Part shown: positions 24,215-34,007 of the stretch, one piece after another | Layout of the letters: each line of letters begins with the position of its first letter | Numbering within the stretch: position 1 is the stretch's first letter | NCBI GenBank assembly: GCA_024336345.1 | Contig: JANFOG010000015.1 | Location: forward strand, 806,001 to 870,000 | Origin: Mariannaea sp. PMI_226 | Lineage: Eukaryota > Ascomycota > Sordariomycetes > Hypocreales > Nectriaceae | Length of the DNA stretch: 64,000 bases | Direction of reading: 5' to 3' | Made by a program: the position numbers and the translations under genes | Notes under the pieces: generated by a model | Databases searched by the model: none | What the model was told of the DNA's origin: nothing | What the model saw: only the letters and a program-made list of their open reading frames with translations

Positions 24215-25492
24215 TTATTTCGGTGTGCCGATCCCGGAATCCTTACCCTGGAACTCCTCTTGTAACTTGAAGACTTCTTGGGGCGATTTGCCCACAAGGT
24301 TTTCGTAGATTTCAGGGTCAGTAGCACCCTCTAAACCAAAAATAATTACCTGGCTCTTGCTGTCCAAGCCTAATTTTGCTCGTAGGTCGTCGTTATTCTC
24401 TGTTGCTGCCATGATGCCCATGCTGGCAGCGGAGGACTCGCCAATGACTAGGGGCACGTCACCCTCACTTCCACTCGCCAAGACCTTCATGCCTCTAACG
24501 GCATAAGAGTCAGGGACGGCCAAAAAGTCGCTTGTGAGCCAGCGTAGAATCTTCCAGGCGGCAGGAGAAGGAGCACGACACGCCAATCCAGCCATGCAGG
24601 TGCGGAGGGTGCCGTTGGACTGCCTCATCTCGCCATGTTTTGCACTTTGTAGGAGGCAGTCAGCCTCAGAAGGCTCGACAAGGATGAAGCGCGGTAGCTT
24701 GATCAAATCGTCTCCTTTTGACTTTAGGTGGGTGTAGAATCCCTGATAGATAGCCGCAGCTATGCTACCGACTCCACCACACACAAAGACGTGAGTGATC
24801 CCGCTAACGGAAGGAAGCGCGGAGAGGGCCTCATGGACGACAACCATGTAGGCGTTCATAACGTGCTGAGGCACATCATTATCGAAATCTGACCAGGAGG
24901 TGCTGCTAACGAAGTACCATCCATTCATCCGAGCGTCCTCCTTAGCACGATTCACAGAAGCCTCATACTCGCCGTCAACACGGATAACAGTCGCACCATA
25001 ATCCATCATCCTCTTCTTACGACCCTCGCTAACATGATCGTGAATGTAGTCAACACAGCGGCAGCCAAATATTTTGGCACCATAGGCAAGGCCTCGACCC
25101 TGGTTACCATCTGTGGCAACACACACGGTGACCGTCTCGGTAATGTCACGGTACTTGGAGGTTCGGAGCTCGGCAGCAGTAGGTCGAACACCCTTGACCT
25201 TGTATACCTCTTCTGAAAGGATCTTATAAACGGCGTAAGGGGCACCGAGCGCTTTGAAAGAACCCAATTCGGTTCCGAAACGCTTGCTCTCGTCCTTGAC
25301 ATAGAGCTGGTCAATGCCAAGCTTTTGAGCGTAGTGTGAGAGCCAGTGCAACGGCTGAGGAGCATATTCTGGCCAGGTAGCGATCTCCTCAACAGCGGTC
25401 ACCCAGTTGGCCAGGTTTTCCATGCAAACTGCGGCCTCAGCCTCTGCAGTTTTATCGAGACGTGTGGGGTTAGACACGTGTGAGATTTCCAT
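24215..25492 (-). CDS. Diaminopropionate ammonia-lyase (PLP-dependent)
   Basis: An intronless frame of 425 residues, the usual length for this enzyme. Family marks: LYVKDESKRFGTELGSFKALG, where Lys80 is the Schiff-base lysine (Lys77 in the E. coli enzyme, from memory); VATDGNQGRGLA with Asp128; the glycine-rich CGGVGS phosphate loop; and SSTSWSDFDNDVP. The known reaction turns 2,3-diaminopropionate into pyruvate and two ammonia by alpha,beta-elimination, releasing a 2-aminoacrylate-type enamine on the way. Cytosolic, no targeting signal seen. Fold type II relatives such as threonine dehydratase or hydroxyaspartate dehydratase are less likely, given the RFGTELGSFK wording. It sits tail-to-tail with the Dal5-type transporter and upstream neighbours include an aminotransferase and RidA. 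Substrate in the fungus is inferred, not shown. Confidence 0.88.
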   Translation of the reverse strand: MEISHVSNPTRLDKTAEAEAAVCMENLANWVTAVEEIATWPEYAPQPLHWLSHYAQKLGIDQLYVKDESKRFGTELGSFKALGAPYAVYKILSEEVYKVKGVRPTAAELRTSKYRDITETVTVCVATDGNQGRGLAYGAKIFGCRCVDYIHDHVSEGRKKRMMDYGATVIRVDGEYEASVNRAKEDARMNGWYFVSSTSWSDFDNDVPQHVMNAYMVVVHEALSALPSVSGITHVFVCGGVGSIAAAIYQGFYTHLKSKGDDLIKLPRFILVEPSEADCLLQSAKHGEMRQSNGTLRTCMAGLACRAPSPAAWKILRWLTSDFLAVPDSYAVRGMKVLASGSEGDVPLVIGESSAASMGIMAATENNDDLRAKLGLDSKSQVIIFGLEGATDPEIYENLVGKSPQEVFKLQEEFQGKDSGIGTPK

Positions 25493-26784
25493 GTTGCTGG
25501 TAGCCTAGTTGCGACTTGAAGGGGTGCCAGGTGCGGATTGTGTAATGGGTTGTTGTAAGAAGGGCTAGCAAGGTCATGTAACGCCAATATCAATATATAT
25601 GTGCACATGTCTATGATTTCTATCATTTAGAATCTATACCTGTCGGATTGCTATAGGGCACAGCGCACCGGCTGCATTGAACCAGAAGCTTCGGGCACCG
25701 ATCATGACTGCCGGTGACTCTGACCTCTTACGCTAACGCTCGATAAATGGCCCAACCTAGCGGACTTTTTCTGGGGTGCCACAGTGTCGTACCGCACCAT
25801 CAGAAGACACCAAAATATTGGGATTACCAGCATGAACCCGGCCAACCAGGTCTAGTCTCGGCTCTTTTCAGCCTCTCCGGATAACTTTGAACTTTGCAGC
25901 TGCGTGGGGGGTGATGCATGAATGTTTAGAATGCTAACTCTGATCGTCTCGGGCAACATAATATTGTCCCGGACCAATCAGAAAACGAACCGGTAGTCAC
26001 GTCTCCAGTTTCTCGCTTCGCTGGTATGCTCTCTCATGTTGAGCGAAAATCGAATATCTCATACCCAGATCTGGCCATGCATCCCTCGTAACACGGCTCA
26101 CGACAACGAAAGGTTGTTAGCTTGCCATATCATATGCAGCAGCTCTTTTCACACGGCACTACGATCACACCATCATTCTGCATTGTCCCTTTGAGGGAGG
26201 GTTTGAATGGAATTAGAGACTAGCTCGTGAAAAATGAAGACGTCGTTCATTTCCCAGTACACTGAACTGCTAAACAGACACAGTAAGGATGGTTAAGCTA
26301 TCCAAATCTATCAGACGTACCATCCGCTACTTCGTTTAAGTTAGGTTAGAAGCTTGCATGGGACATGAATATAGAGAGGCAGCATTAATTATGAAAAAAG
26401 AAAAGGCCTTCCATCAAATTCATGGTACAGAACCAAGTAGATTACGAATTGATTTTGGCAAGCTAAAGTCGTGGCTATCTCTGGGGCAGAAAGTCGAGGT
26501 AGTTACTCCGTAGCTGAAGTTACGCGTATGTCCCCTAAGTAGTTTGCTACCAAGCTCCATGGATATTGGTATCGCTCACGAGGATAATATCACAACCGCT
26601 CACAGCGTAGTCACTAGTGAGCCAAACTAGTACAAGTACTGCGAAATGTCGGTACATTATTTAGGCGATTTGCATAGTCAAAGTAGAGCCAGCGAACAGC
26701 GTGACTTGATACTTCTTGTTATCTTAACAGGACTTGAGTCTGAGAATGTACGGCTTTTTGAAACCCCTCGCCACTTCAATTCGT
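25493..26784. other. Intergenic region, promoter of the ammonia-lyase and 3' flank of the aminotransferase
   Basis: The 5' flank of the ammonia-lyase includes mixed-sequence DNA with CGG/CCG triplets near 25984-25990. The frame at 26646-26885 on the plus strand lies opposite the last exon of the aminotransferase and is not a gene. Confidence 0.5.
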
Positions 26785-28140
26785 TTATTCGATATTACGT
26801 AGTGTCTGGTCCAGCGCTTTTGCGAAACGTCGCACGTTACTCTCGTTCAAGCCTGCGACAGATACGCGAGATGTCTCGACCATGAAGACATGATGTTGCT
26901 CTATTATATGATTAGCATTGACTCCTGCAAAAAGATCCAAAAAAGAGAGGAACTATTTTAATCACCTTCGAGATGACGAATTTGGGTCTTGCTAATACCC
27001 AAGTAGGCGAACATCCCTGTCTGATTCATAATGCGGGACCAGTCACCTGGGGTTTGTAGGCGAACCAGCTCGTCATATACACGCTTGCGCATAAGGCGAA
27101 TGCGGCTTGACATCGTCACGAGATCTTTCTGCCACTGCTCCCGAATGGACGATGTCGACAAGACTTTGGCAGCTACACGGGCGCCATAGGCCGGTGGTGC
27201 GGTGATCGTCCCACGTTGAACACTTTCCAAAACCGACTCAGCAATACGGGCCGTCTCTTGTGATGAGGTCGCAAAGGAGACGAGTCCAATGCGTTCGCCG
27301 TATAGTCCCATATTTTTAGCCATAGAGAGGCAGACGGCAAGTTCAACATCCAATTTCTCTAAAAAGTAGTAGATTGGCCACGCGTCCTCATCAAAGGAAC
27401 CCGAGTTGAAGCCCAAATATGCAGAATCAAATATTGGGAACAGTCTCCTTTCTTTAACTATGGCTCCAATAGCCATCCACTGTTCCCTTGTTGGGTCGCA
27501 ACCCGTGGGATTGTGAGCGCACGTATGAAGCACAATGGGAGAACCCGGGGTAGCTTTGCGCAGTGCTGTCATGTAAGCATCAAAATCGAAAGCGCCATCT
27601 TTGTAGCAAGGTATCTCAGCCACATTGTATCCAATTGTGGCGAAAAGTAGGCGATGGTTGACCCAAGTTGGGTCCGTAACATAAATGTCCTTGGATGCGG
27701 AGCTGAGCCTCTTGAGGGCGAGGCCAACGAGGAGCAGAGCGCCCGTTCCAGACAGTGACTGACACGAAGCGATCTATTGCATACAAATTAGAACATTGAT
27801 ACAGTCCAGATCCTGGAAGCCACTGCCCACTTACTCTGTTCTGTGCAAGGGCGCGTGTGCCCTTGTACAGTAGTTGAGTCGCCTCATCTCGGTAGGCCTT
27901 GAGGCCGAGAATGGGCAAATACTCATGGTTGAAGTCTCCTAGGCCTGCCTTGGCCATTTGAACCGACGGGAGGACCCATGGCTGTCCGTTGTCATCTCGG
28001 TAGGTACCCTGACCAAGGTTAATCTTGTCGGGATGGTCATCGGCGAGGAAGCGCCTCGTAACGTCGAACTGGACGTCAGGAGACACAAGATCCTTGGCCT
28101 GAAAGGCTGAAGGTGAAGCGGACTGTGAATCTGCAGTCAT
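26785..28140 (-). CDS. Aspartate aminotransferase (class I, PLP)
   Basis: Three exons, 28140-27835, 27773-26966 and 26900-26785, give 409 residues, the normal length. The first intron (27834-27774) has a GTAAGT donor. The second (26965-26901) has GTGATT, a GCTAATC branch site and ATAATAG; without it the protein would stop about 36 residues short. The join gives IRHLEEQHHVFMVETSRVSVAGLN, seen here as QIRHLEEQHHVF and SRVSVAGLN, aligned without gap to the usual C-terminal subdomain. Other marks: CQSLSGTGAL, CAHNPTGCDPT, DSAYLGFNSG, and SMAKNMGLYGERIG with Lys255 as the PLP lysine (Lys258 in the pig cytosolic enzyme). Catalyses aspartate + 2-oxoglutarate = oxaloacetate + glutamate; such enzymes can also accept other amino acids. 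No mitochondrial presequence is evident. Confidence 0.9.
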
Positions 28141-30137
28141 TGTAGCTGCTCGTAGCGAAATCCAATTGTACTACAACCTCAATGATAGTGTTAGCGAGAT
28201 AAGCTCTGACAGGACATCTAGTAGATGGTTTGATATACTGATGGTGCAGTTAGTACTTCCCCTACCTAAATTATGTCCCAATGGAGGTACTTGGGTGCAC
28301 TATTTACCACTGGAAGCTGCGGGCAAAAAAATTACATTCACCTCGCCGAGAGAGACTAGGGTCGCCTTGCAAACGTTGCGCCGACGGCTAAGATGATGGC
28401 TGCATTCTAGGTCTCAGCCTATACGCTAATCGTTGTTAGGTGCTAAGCTGGAGTAGGAATATCGTAGACACCGACAGTGAGCTATCTGCCATAGCTGATT
28501 GCACCGCGCATAATAACCGTCGAAAGTGGACATTTCTGGCCGGCTGAGCGACGTAACCTCCGAGTTGAAGGACGGGGATTCAATCTCCACATTAGTCCAC
28601 AGCCGGCCATTTATTTACGTACTTACTATGGCGGGGTAGAAACCCTGAGATCTGATTAGACAAAGTCCGACTGATGGAGCACCGTGTAGTCGCCGTCCGT
28701 GACGCATCTCGGCAAATTCAGAGGCGACTGTCACACCTCCGAGCTGTGTTTAGGGTCGCCACTAGGCATTGGTGCTGGTTCCGGAATTTCCGTGAGCGCA
28801 TATTGCGGTTGCAAGTCTCTTGCTCTTGTCTCAGCCGGCTGGATTGAGCTTCGCCGAAGGACGCCAGACCTTGGTGGGAGATATCCTGGTCTTCCGTATG
28901 GCTCCTGCTAGGCCGGGTCTATGGTGGAATATCCCATTGGTCAGGCCATTTCATCTGTTCAATATGGTATCTGACGTGATGACAATGGCGATTCGCTAAC
29001 CTGTCGGAAGGTTTCTCCGTAGTGTTGGTGAACTATCTTGAGGGTAAGACTGAACTCCATTTCCAGAGATATTGTGGACGTTCCGAAAGACATCACTATC
29101 AAGCTACCCTACGAATTTGAAGCAAGCTTGGTCCGGAACAGTCTGGTCACAAGCTGTAAGAGGTTGAGCCAGGAGCCTCACGGCGTAAATTTCCCCTACA
29201 CACATTTCGAGTTCAGAACTAAATATTTATTCTATAAATTGTAAGATATGTGCATCTAGACATATGATGGCCATTGGTTTCCGGCCTCGCAACATACGGG
29301 CCTTGCTTTAGTCTTGGCCACGTATCAAGGCTTGGAGACGAACATGTACCCCGATTTTGCACGCTTCCACTGTCAAAAATCTTCGCCTCTGGTGAGGCGC
29401 GCAAGCTTTGCTAGTCTCTAGTTATGAAACGGGACATCTTACAGACAAGCTGTTCAAAATTCTTGATATTGTAGATTAGCAGGTTAGAAGGTTGACTTGG
29501 GGGCACCCGATTATGCACAGCCCCCATTATCTTCGATTATCAACATATAGCCGTAGTGGCCTTGGATAAATACAACGTGCTCAAGGGTGGAATCCTACTT
29601 TGATAATTATTATGTACTGATTTATAACTTTTATGAACTACTTAACTCCAACAATGTTGAAGTTCTCGGGCCAGGCTCGATCAACGTACGGTCGTGGTGG
29701 ATGGCATTCGAGTCCCTCGGCGAGGCAACGCAAGGTTATACAACGTAAGACTAGATAACCCAGGGAGAGTTGGTAAGTTTAGAGACGGCGCAACCTCCCC
29801 CCCGCAGAGTGCTCTCATTCAGTGAGTCTAGTAGCGCCAGGGAACAATGATCCTAGCAACGATACCAGTCACAAAACTGTCCCTAATATGTGGATATGGC
29901 AATGATTTCTAATTTTGCAGTTATGTAGACTATATATAGATAAACCTAGTTGAACCTTTTCGTCATGCCCAATAATCGAGAACCATGAAGGTCCCTTCAC
30001 ATAATTGAACCCACCCACGCCTTCGAGGATTTCAATGTTTCCTAGCCCGCACGATAAGACTCCAAGGCTAGGATCCAACTCCCGTTGCCGTTCTTCAATT
30101 GACCAAATGCCGGTCACCATATTAGAAATCTGATCCC
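28141..30137. other. Intergenic region, no supported gene
   Basis: Holds the promoter of the aminotransferase, including a GATAAG at about 28198, and an inverted repeat noted separately. Short frames (28699-28911, 29869-30120) show no family features and are not called. Confidence 0.5.
28537..28609. repeat. 10-bp perfect inverted repeat, 53-bp spacer
   Basis: TGGCCGGCTG at 28537-28546 is mirrored by CAGCCGGCCA at 28600-28609. The arms contain CCGG and lie about 400 bp upstream of the aminotransferase start. It could be a hairpin or a widely spaced factor site; it could also be chance. Confidence 0.6.
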
Positions 30138-30817
30138 TTATATGTATGCAGAAGCCTCGATCTCAACATCTGTGCCCTTCGGCAGCTGGTGAACAGCGAT
30201 ACAGGTACGAGTCTTGATTGAATACTTAATGTCAGTTTTTTTTACTTGCGCTGTCATTGATATTTAGGGACAGGAGCAGAGGAATAGGGGATTGCAAGTC
30301 ATTCGGTGAGGTTGGTGCTAGGTGTTCACTAACCGGCATGATACCCTTGTTGAAAGCCTTGAGGTAAGCCTCATTCATGGCTGCATAATCTTTCATGTCC
30401 GTAATGAATATTGTCACTTTAATCTGTCTAAAAGTCAGTCAACTTGGTTGGACACGCTACAAGCGTTGTAGCAATCACAAATGGACTTTGGAGGAGTCTT
30501 AGGTACTAACAACTTTCTCGAGAGAAGAACCGGCCTCCTCTAGGATTGCGGCCATATTCTGCAAGGCTTGAGCCTAATGACAGTTACCAAACCGGTCAAT
30601 AAAGTTTGCTCACCATAATTGGTGCAGGTAAGAATTAGAGCAGGAGTTTCCTTACTGTCCTGTCCTTCACGGTGCCATCAACCAAGTTGCCGGTTATAGG
30701 ATCCATTCCCAGGCTACCAGAAACGTAGACCATGTCGCCGACAACGAGGCCCTGCGAGAGAAATGCAGGTGGCGACGGGGCCCGCAAAGTTTTGACTTGT
30801 TTCTTAGTGAGAGCCAT
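30138..30817 (-). CDS. RidA/YjgF/YER057c-family enamine/imine deaminase
   Basis: Four small exons, 30817-30656, 30573-30511, 30423-30334 and 30212-30138, join in phase to 129 residues, the standard size. Introns start GTAAGG, GTTAGT and GTTAGT. Marks: SQGLVVGDMVYVSGSLGMDP near the N terminus, QALQNMAAILEEAGSS, KVTIFITDMKDYAAMNE, and TRTCIAVHQLPKGTDVEIEA, where Arg107 and Glu124 match the catalytic Arg105 and Glu120 of bacterial RidA. RidA proteins hydrolyse reactive enamines/imines such as 2-aminoacrylate, formed by PLP enzymes, to 2-oxo acids and ammonia, sparing other PLP enzymes. The lyase at 24215-25492 generates just such an intermediate, so the neighbourhood makes biochemical sense. Trimeric and soluble in known members. 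No targeting sequence seen. Confidence 0.9.
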
Positions 30818-31772
30818 TGTGTTTATGCACTGAGCGATGCTATCCTTTTCGTTGCTGAGAGCCAGGCGCGGAGTTGTTAGACTGCAAATTGAAATGGTAC
30901 AAAGCCTTCCATCAACGATATTTAAAAATACCTCCAAGTTCGGGACCTCGGAGAGTGCTGGACTGCCGAGAGCTTGCCGATTGATTTTCGGGGACAGACA
31001 CCCGTGGCCGGTTGTGAATAAGGATTAACTAATCGTTGGCAAAATATGTGGATAGTTCAGGATTCTGAAATGATCGCCAGCATTTGCAAGACTGATGGCA
31101 CAGTCGGAGTTGAGGAGTCAGCAATAAACTTAGGGTCTACCACTAGGATAGACGTCACAATAAAAAGTCATAGGTAAACGATACTTGGTTACCGTCAAGA
31201 CCGTGGCCCGTTGGCAGCATAGAGCGACTTGAAGTACCTGATCGAAGACTACCCATCCAGCCGTGAGTACACTGGCAAGATCCTTTTGCGGATGTGAGGT
31301 GGTCGATTCCGAAGATATTGGTCAGAACATGAGTAACAAAAACAATCCCACATCCTTGTCTACATGTGAAATAGTACTGTAAATTAACGATGTGAAAGCG
31401 CGGTCTTTGCGTAAAACAAAAGGTACATTTTGTTTGTATCGGCGATCGAAGATATCGCCGAGGTGTGGGCTTCGGGAACATGAAAAACTACCACATTTTT
31501 GGCATATTCTCCAAACCTCAGAGTCACAGGCCGCTTTATTGTTTGGCCGAGATGTGTACCGCCCTCCAAGTGTTAGTTAATTGGCTCAGAAAGCGGTACA
31601 CCATATTGGAAGCGTATGTGTCTGACAGGAATTGCCCTTCAGTCGGAAGTTGGCGAGATCTGGGCGGCCGGAAGATAGCTATAAATGCGCAAATGCGACG
31701 TATTCAAAAAATGCACTACAAGAACCTTCGCAAGCAAATTTCCATTCCCAAAGATTTAACCCTATCACCATC
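30818..31772. promoter_or_regulatory. Divergent promoter region between RidA and HglS-like genes
   Basis: The two genes start back to back about 955 bp apart. On the HglS side a CGGCCG palindrome (31665-31670) and a TATAAA (31680-31685) lie about 90-110 bp before the ATG. A shared regulator is possible but not shown. Confidence 0.4.
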
Positions 31773-33248
31773 ATGGGTTCCTATGCCAAGGAGTCCGCCT
31801 TTGTGGATGCCGACGAGCTTCGCACCAGTTTTGCGTCTGCTATGTCTAGTATGTACCAAAAGGAGGTGCCACTGTATGGCGATCTTATCAATATCGTCCG
31901 GGGCGTGAACTTTTCGACTCTTCAAAAGAAACAAGGGCATAATGTGCCAACCACCTCCGCCGCCATTCGGACCAGTTCTGAACGGCTTACACTCGAACGT
32001 CATGGAGCCATCCGTCTTGGGACCCCATACGAGCTGCAAACGGTAAGGCGTATCTTCAACGTCTTGGGGATGCGCCCAGTCGGATACTACGATCTTTCTG
32101 TTGCCGGCTTGCCAATGCATGCTACCTGTTTTCGCCCGATAGACACCTCGAGTTTAGATAGGAACCCATTTCGTATCTTTACGACGTTGCTTCGGCCGGA
32201 ACTATTGGCTTCGGAAAATGCCCGAAAATTGTCTCTCGCTTTACTCGGGGAGAGGAAGATTTTTACCGACCAACTATTAGAACTGCTTGACATAGCTGAA
32301 ACTCAAGGCAGCAGACTTACTCAGGATCAGGCGAACACCTTCATCCCGCAGGCGCTTCTTACCTTCAGCTGGAGACCGGTTGCTGCAGCTACCTTCGATG
32401 AATACAACATGATAAAGGCAGAGCATCCTATTTTGGCGGATATCGCTTGTTTCCAAAGCGCTCATATCAACCACCTTACGCCACGCACACTGGATATTGA
32501 TGCTGTACAAGACGCAATGCAGAAGGCCGGTATGCTTGTAAAGACACGCATTGAAGGACCGCCACTACGAAAATGCCCCATTCTGCTGAGGCAAACAAGC
32601 TTTCTTGCACTTGAAGAAGCAGTCAAGTTTCAAAATTTGGCGAGTAAAGGTCAAGACAGAATAGCGTCTTCCTTGGAGGTCGAGTTGGTAGAGGCAAGTC
32701 ACAAAGCCCGGTTCGGTGAAATTGAGGAACGAGGTGCAGCTGTGACAGCCAAGGGTCGACAACTCTATGACAAGCTTCTTGAGGAATGCATGGAGAGAGC
32801 GAGTAGTGCAAGGGCCACAGAAGTCGATGCCATCTTAGCCGATATTTTCAAACAATACCCCGACGACTGGACCCAGTTAAGAAAGCAAGGGTTAATCTAT
32901 TGCGAGTTCCACTGCACAAAGAAACCATCCGAGAAGCCAGAAAAGAGAGATGACGAGGAATCTCTTCTCGAGCAGCTCATCAATGATGGTTTTATCAAAG
33001 TTTCACCCATTACTTACGAGGATTTCTTGCCCTTCTCCGCGGCCGGTATCTTCCAATCGAACCTTAAGTCAAAGGATGGAGACAGCTCGTCGCTAACACT
33101 CAATACGTCGTATCCAGACAAGGGAGGCCTTGAGAAGGCGTTACAAGCAGAAATCTTGGATTCTGACGAGGCCTATGCGAGAGCGCAAGAGGAGAGCCTG
33201 GACATTGTCTGCTTTGAGCTAGGTCTAAAACGGCAGGACTTGAGGTAA
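31773..33248 (+). CDS. HglS/YdcJ-family (DUF1338) 2-oxoadipate dioxygenase/decarboxylase
   Basis: An intronless frame of 491 residues from the ATG at 31773; the frame extends upstream but that part has no family resemblance. The start FVDADELRTSF and YGDLINIVRGVN are the DUF1338 opening. ERHGAIRLGT carries His77 and Arg81, spaced like the metal ligand His70 and substrate-binding Arg74 of Pseudomonas HglS; INHLTPR supplies a second His (His234), and the FGEIEERG segment a candidate Glu ligand (about 316). HglS uses non-heme iron to convert 2-oxoadipate, O2 to 2-hydroxyglutarate and CO2 in lysine breakdown. Numbers for HglS are from memory. In this neighbourhood it could take the 2-oxo acid produced by transamination or amine oxidation. 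Cytosolic; no targeting signal visible. Confidence 0.85.
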   Translation: MGSYAKESAFVDADELRTSFASAMSSMYQKEVPLYGDLINIVRGVNFSTLQKKQGHNVPTTSAAIRTSSERLTLERHGAIRLGTPYELQTVRRIFNVLGMRPVGYYDLSVAGLPMHATCFRPIDTSSLDRNPFRIFTTLLRPELLASENARKLSLALLGERKIFTDQLLELLDIAETQGSRLTQDQANTFIPQALLTFSWRPVAAATFDEYNMIKAEHPILADIACFQSAHINHLTPRTLDIDAVQDAMQKAGMLVKTRIEGPPLRKCPILLRQTSFLALEEAVKFQNLASKGQDRIASSLEVELVEASHKARFGEIEERGAAVTAKGRQLYDKLLEECMERASSARATEVDAILADIFKQYPDDWTQLRKQGLIYCEFHCTKKPSEKPEKRDDEESLLEQLINDGFIKVSPITYEDFLPFSAAGIFQSNLKSKDGDSSSLTLNTSYPDKGGLEKALQAEILDSDEAYARAQEESLDIVCFELGLKRQDLR

Positions 33249-34007
33249 ATATCCAATAGAGCATACGATAAACATTATATGCTGTTCAAAGTAGGTATAA
33301 GTTGCAAGAAAGTCTTTCATTGAACAGTATCTTTCCAAGAAATACTATAAAATTAAGTAACGAAATAGAGCCCAACTCCGCTTGATTAATCTTAATATTC
33401 CAAATTGGAGTTACTCAAGCTTCTTCCTATCTCATATATTGCTCTATATAAGGAATTACGAAATTACTAGCCCTTATCTGTTTTTCCATTTTCTTGTTAG
33501 TTCAGTAGTATTGTTTCCATCTGTTTGGTGTTTCTCGATATCAGTTTCTCAGTAATATTTTTAACTAGTCTTGGACCGACAGGCAAGGAAGCAAGATGCT
33601 TAACAAGCAGTGCTAGGGTTCCAGAAGATTAGTATATGGCCTACACGCTGCTAGTTTCCTCCTTAAAGCTTGATTCAACTAAAAGCTTCGCTTTTCTTCG
33701 AAACTGGATAGTATCCTTGTCACGGAACGTAGGGTCAAGAATGCAGGTGTGATAACTGAATCTAATGTATTGGGTATAATAATGTTTTTTTAACTGAATG
33801 TAGAGCCAGCTACTATAAGATATATAAAGATATAATAGGGCTAATTAATACATCATTATATCAAGAAATATACATACCACATTCTCAACAAGAGTTCGAC
33901 AAGTTTTTTTGGCTTGCATGGTCTCTGTAAAACTAAGAATACTCAACGAAATCATAACGTGGCCATAGGAAATTGGCTTAGCCTCGTTTTGCTATGATTC
34001 CGAGTCT
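33249..34007. other. Convergent intergenic region, A+T-rich
   Basis: Shared 3' flank of the HglS-like gene and the chitosanase. No supported feature. Confidence 0.5.

Noticed and set aside
26922..26965. Alternative 41- or 44-nt second intron in the aminotransferase (CAG or GAG acceptor)
   Set aside because: Keeps the frame but adds eight or nine residues with no counterpart in the family; the 65-nt intron ending ATAATAG aligns without gap and has a branch site.
29869..30120. 83-codon minus-strand frame after RidA
   Set aside because: Reads reasonably but shows no family, no splice context and lies wholly in the 3' flank of RidA.
31632..31772. Upstream extension of the HglS-like frame
   Set aside because: Protein-like resemblance to the family starts only at the ATG at 31773; the extension overlaps the promoter with a TATAAA.
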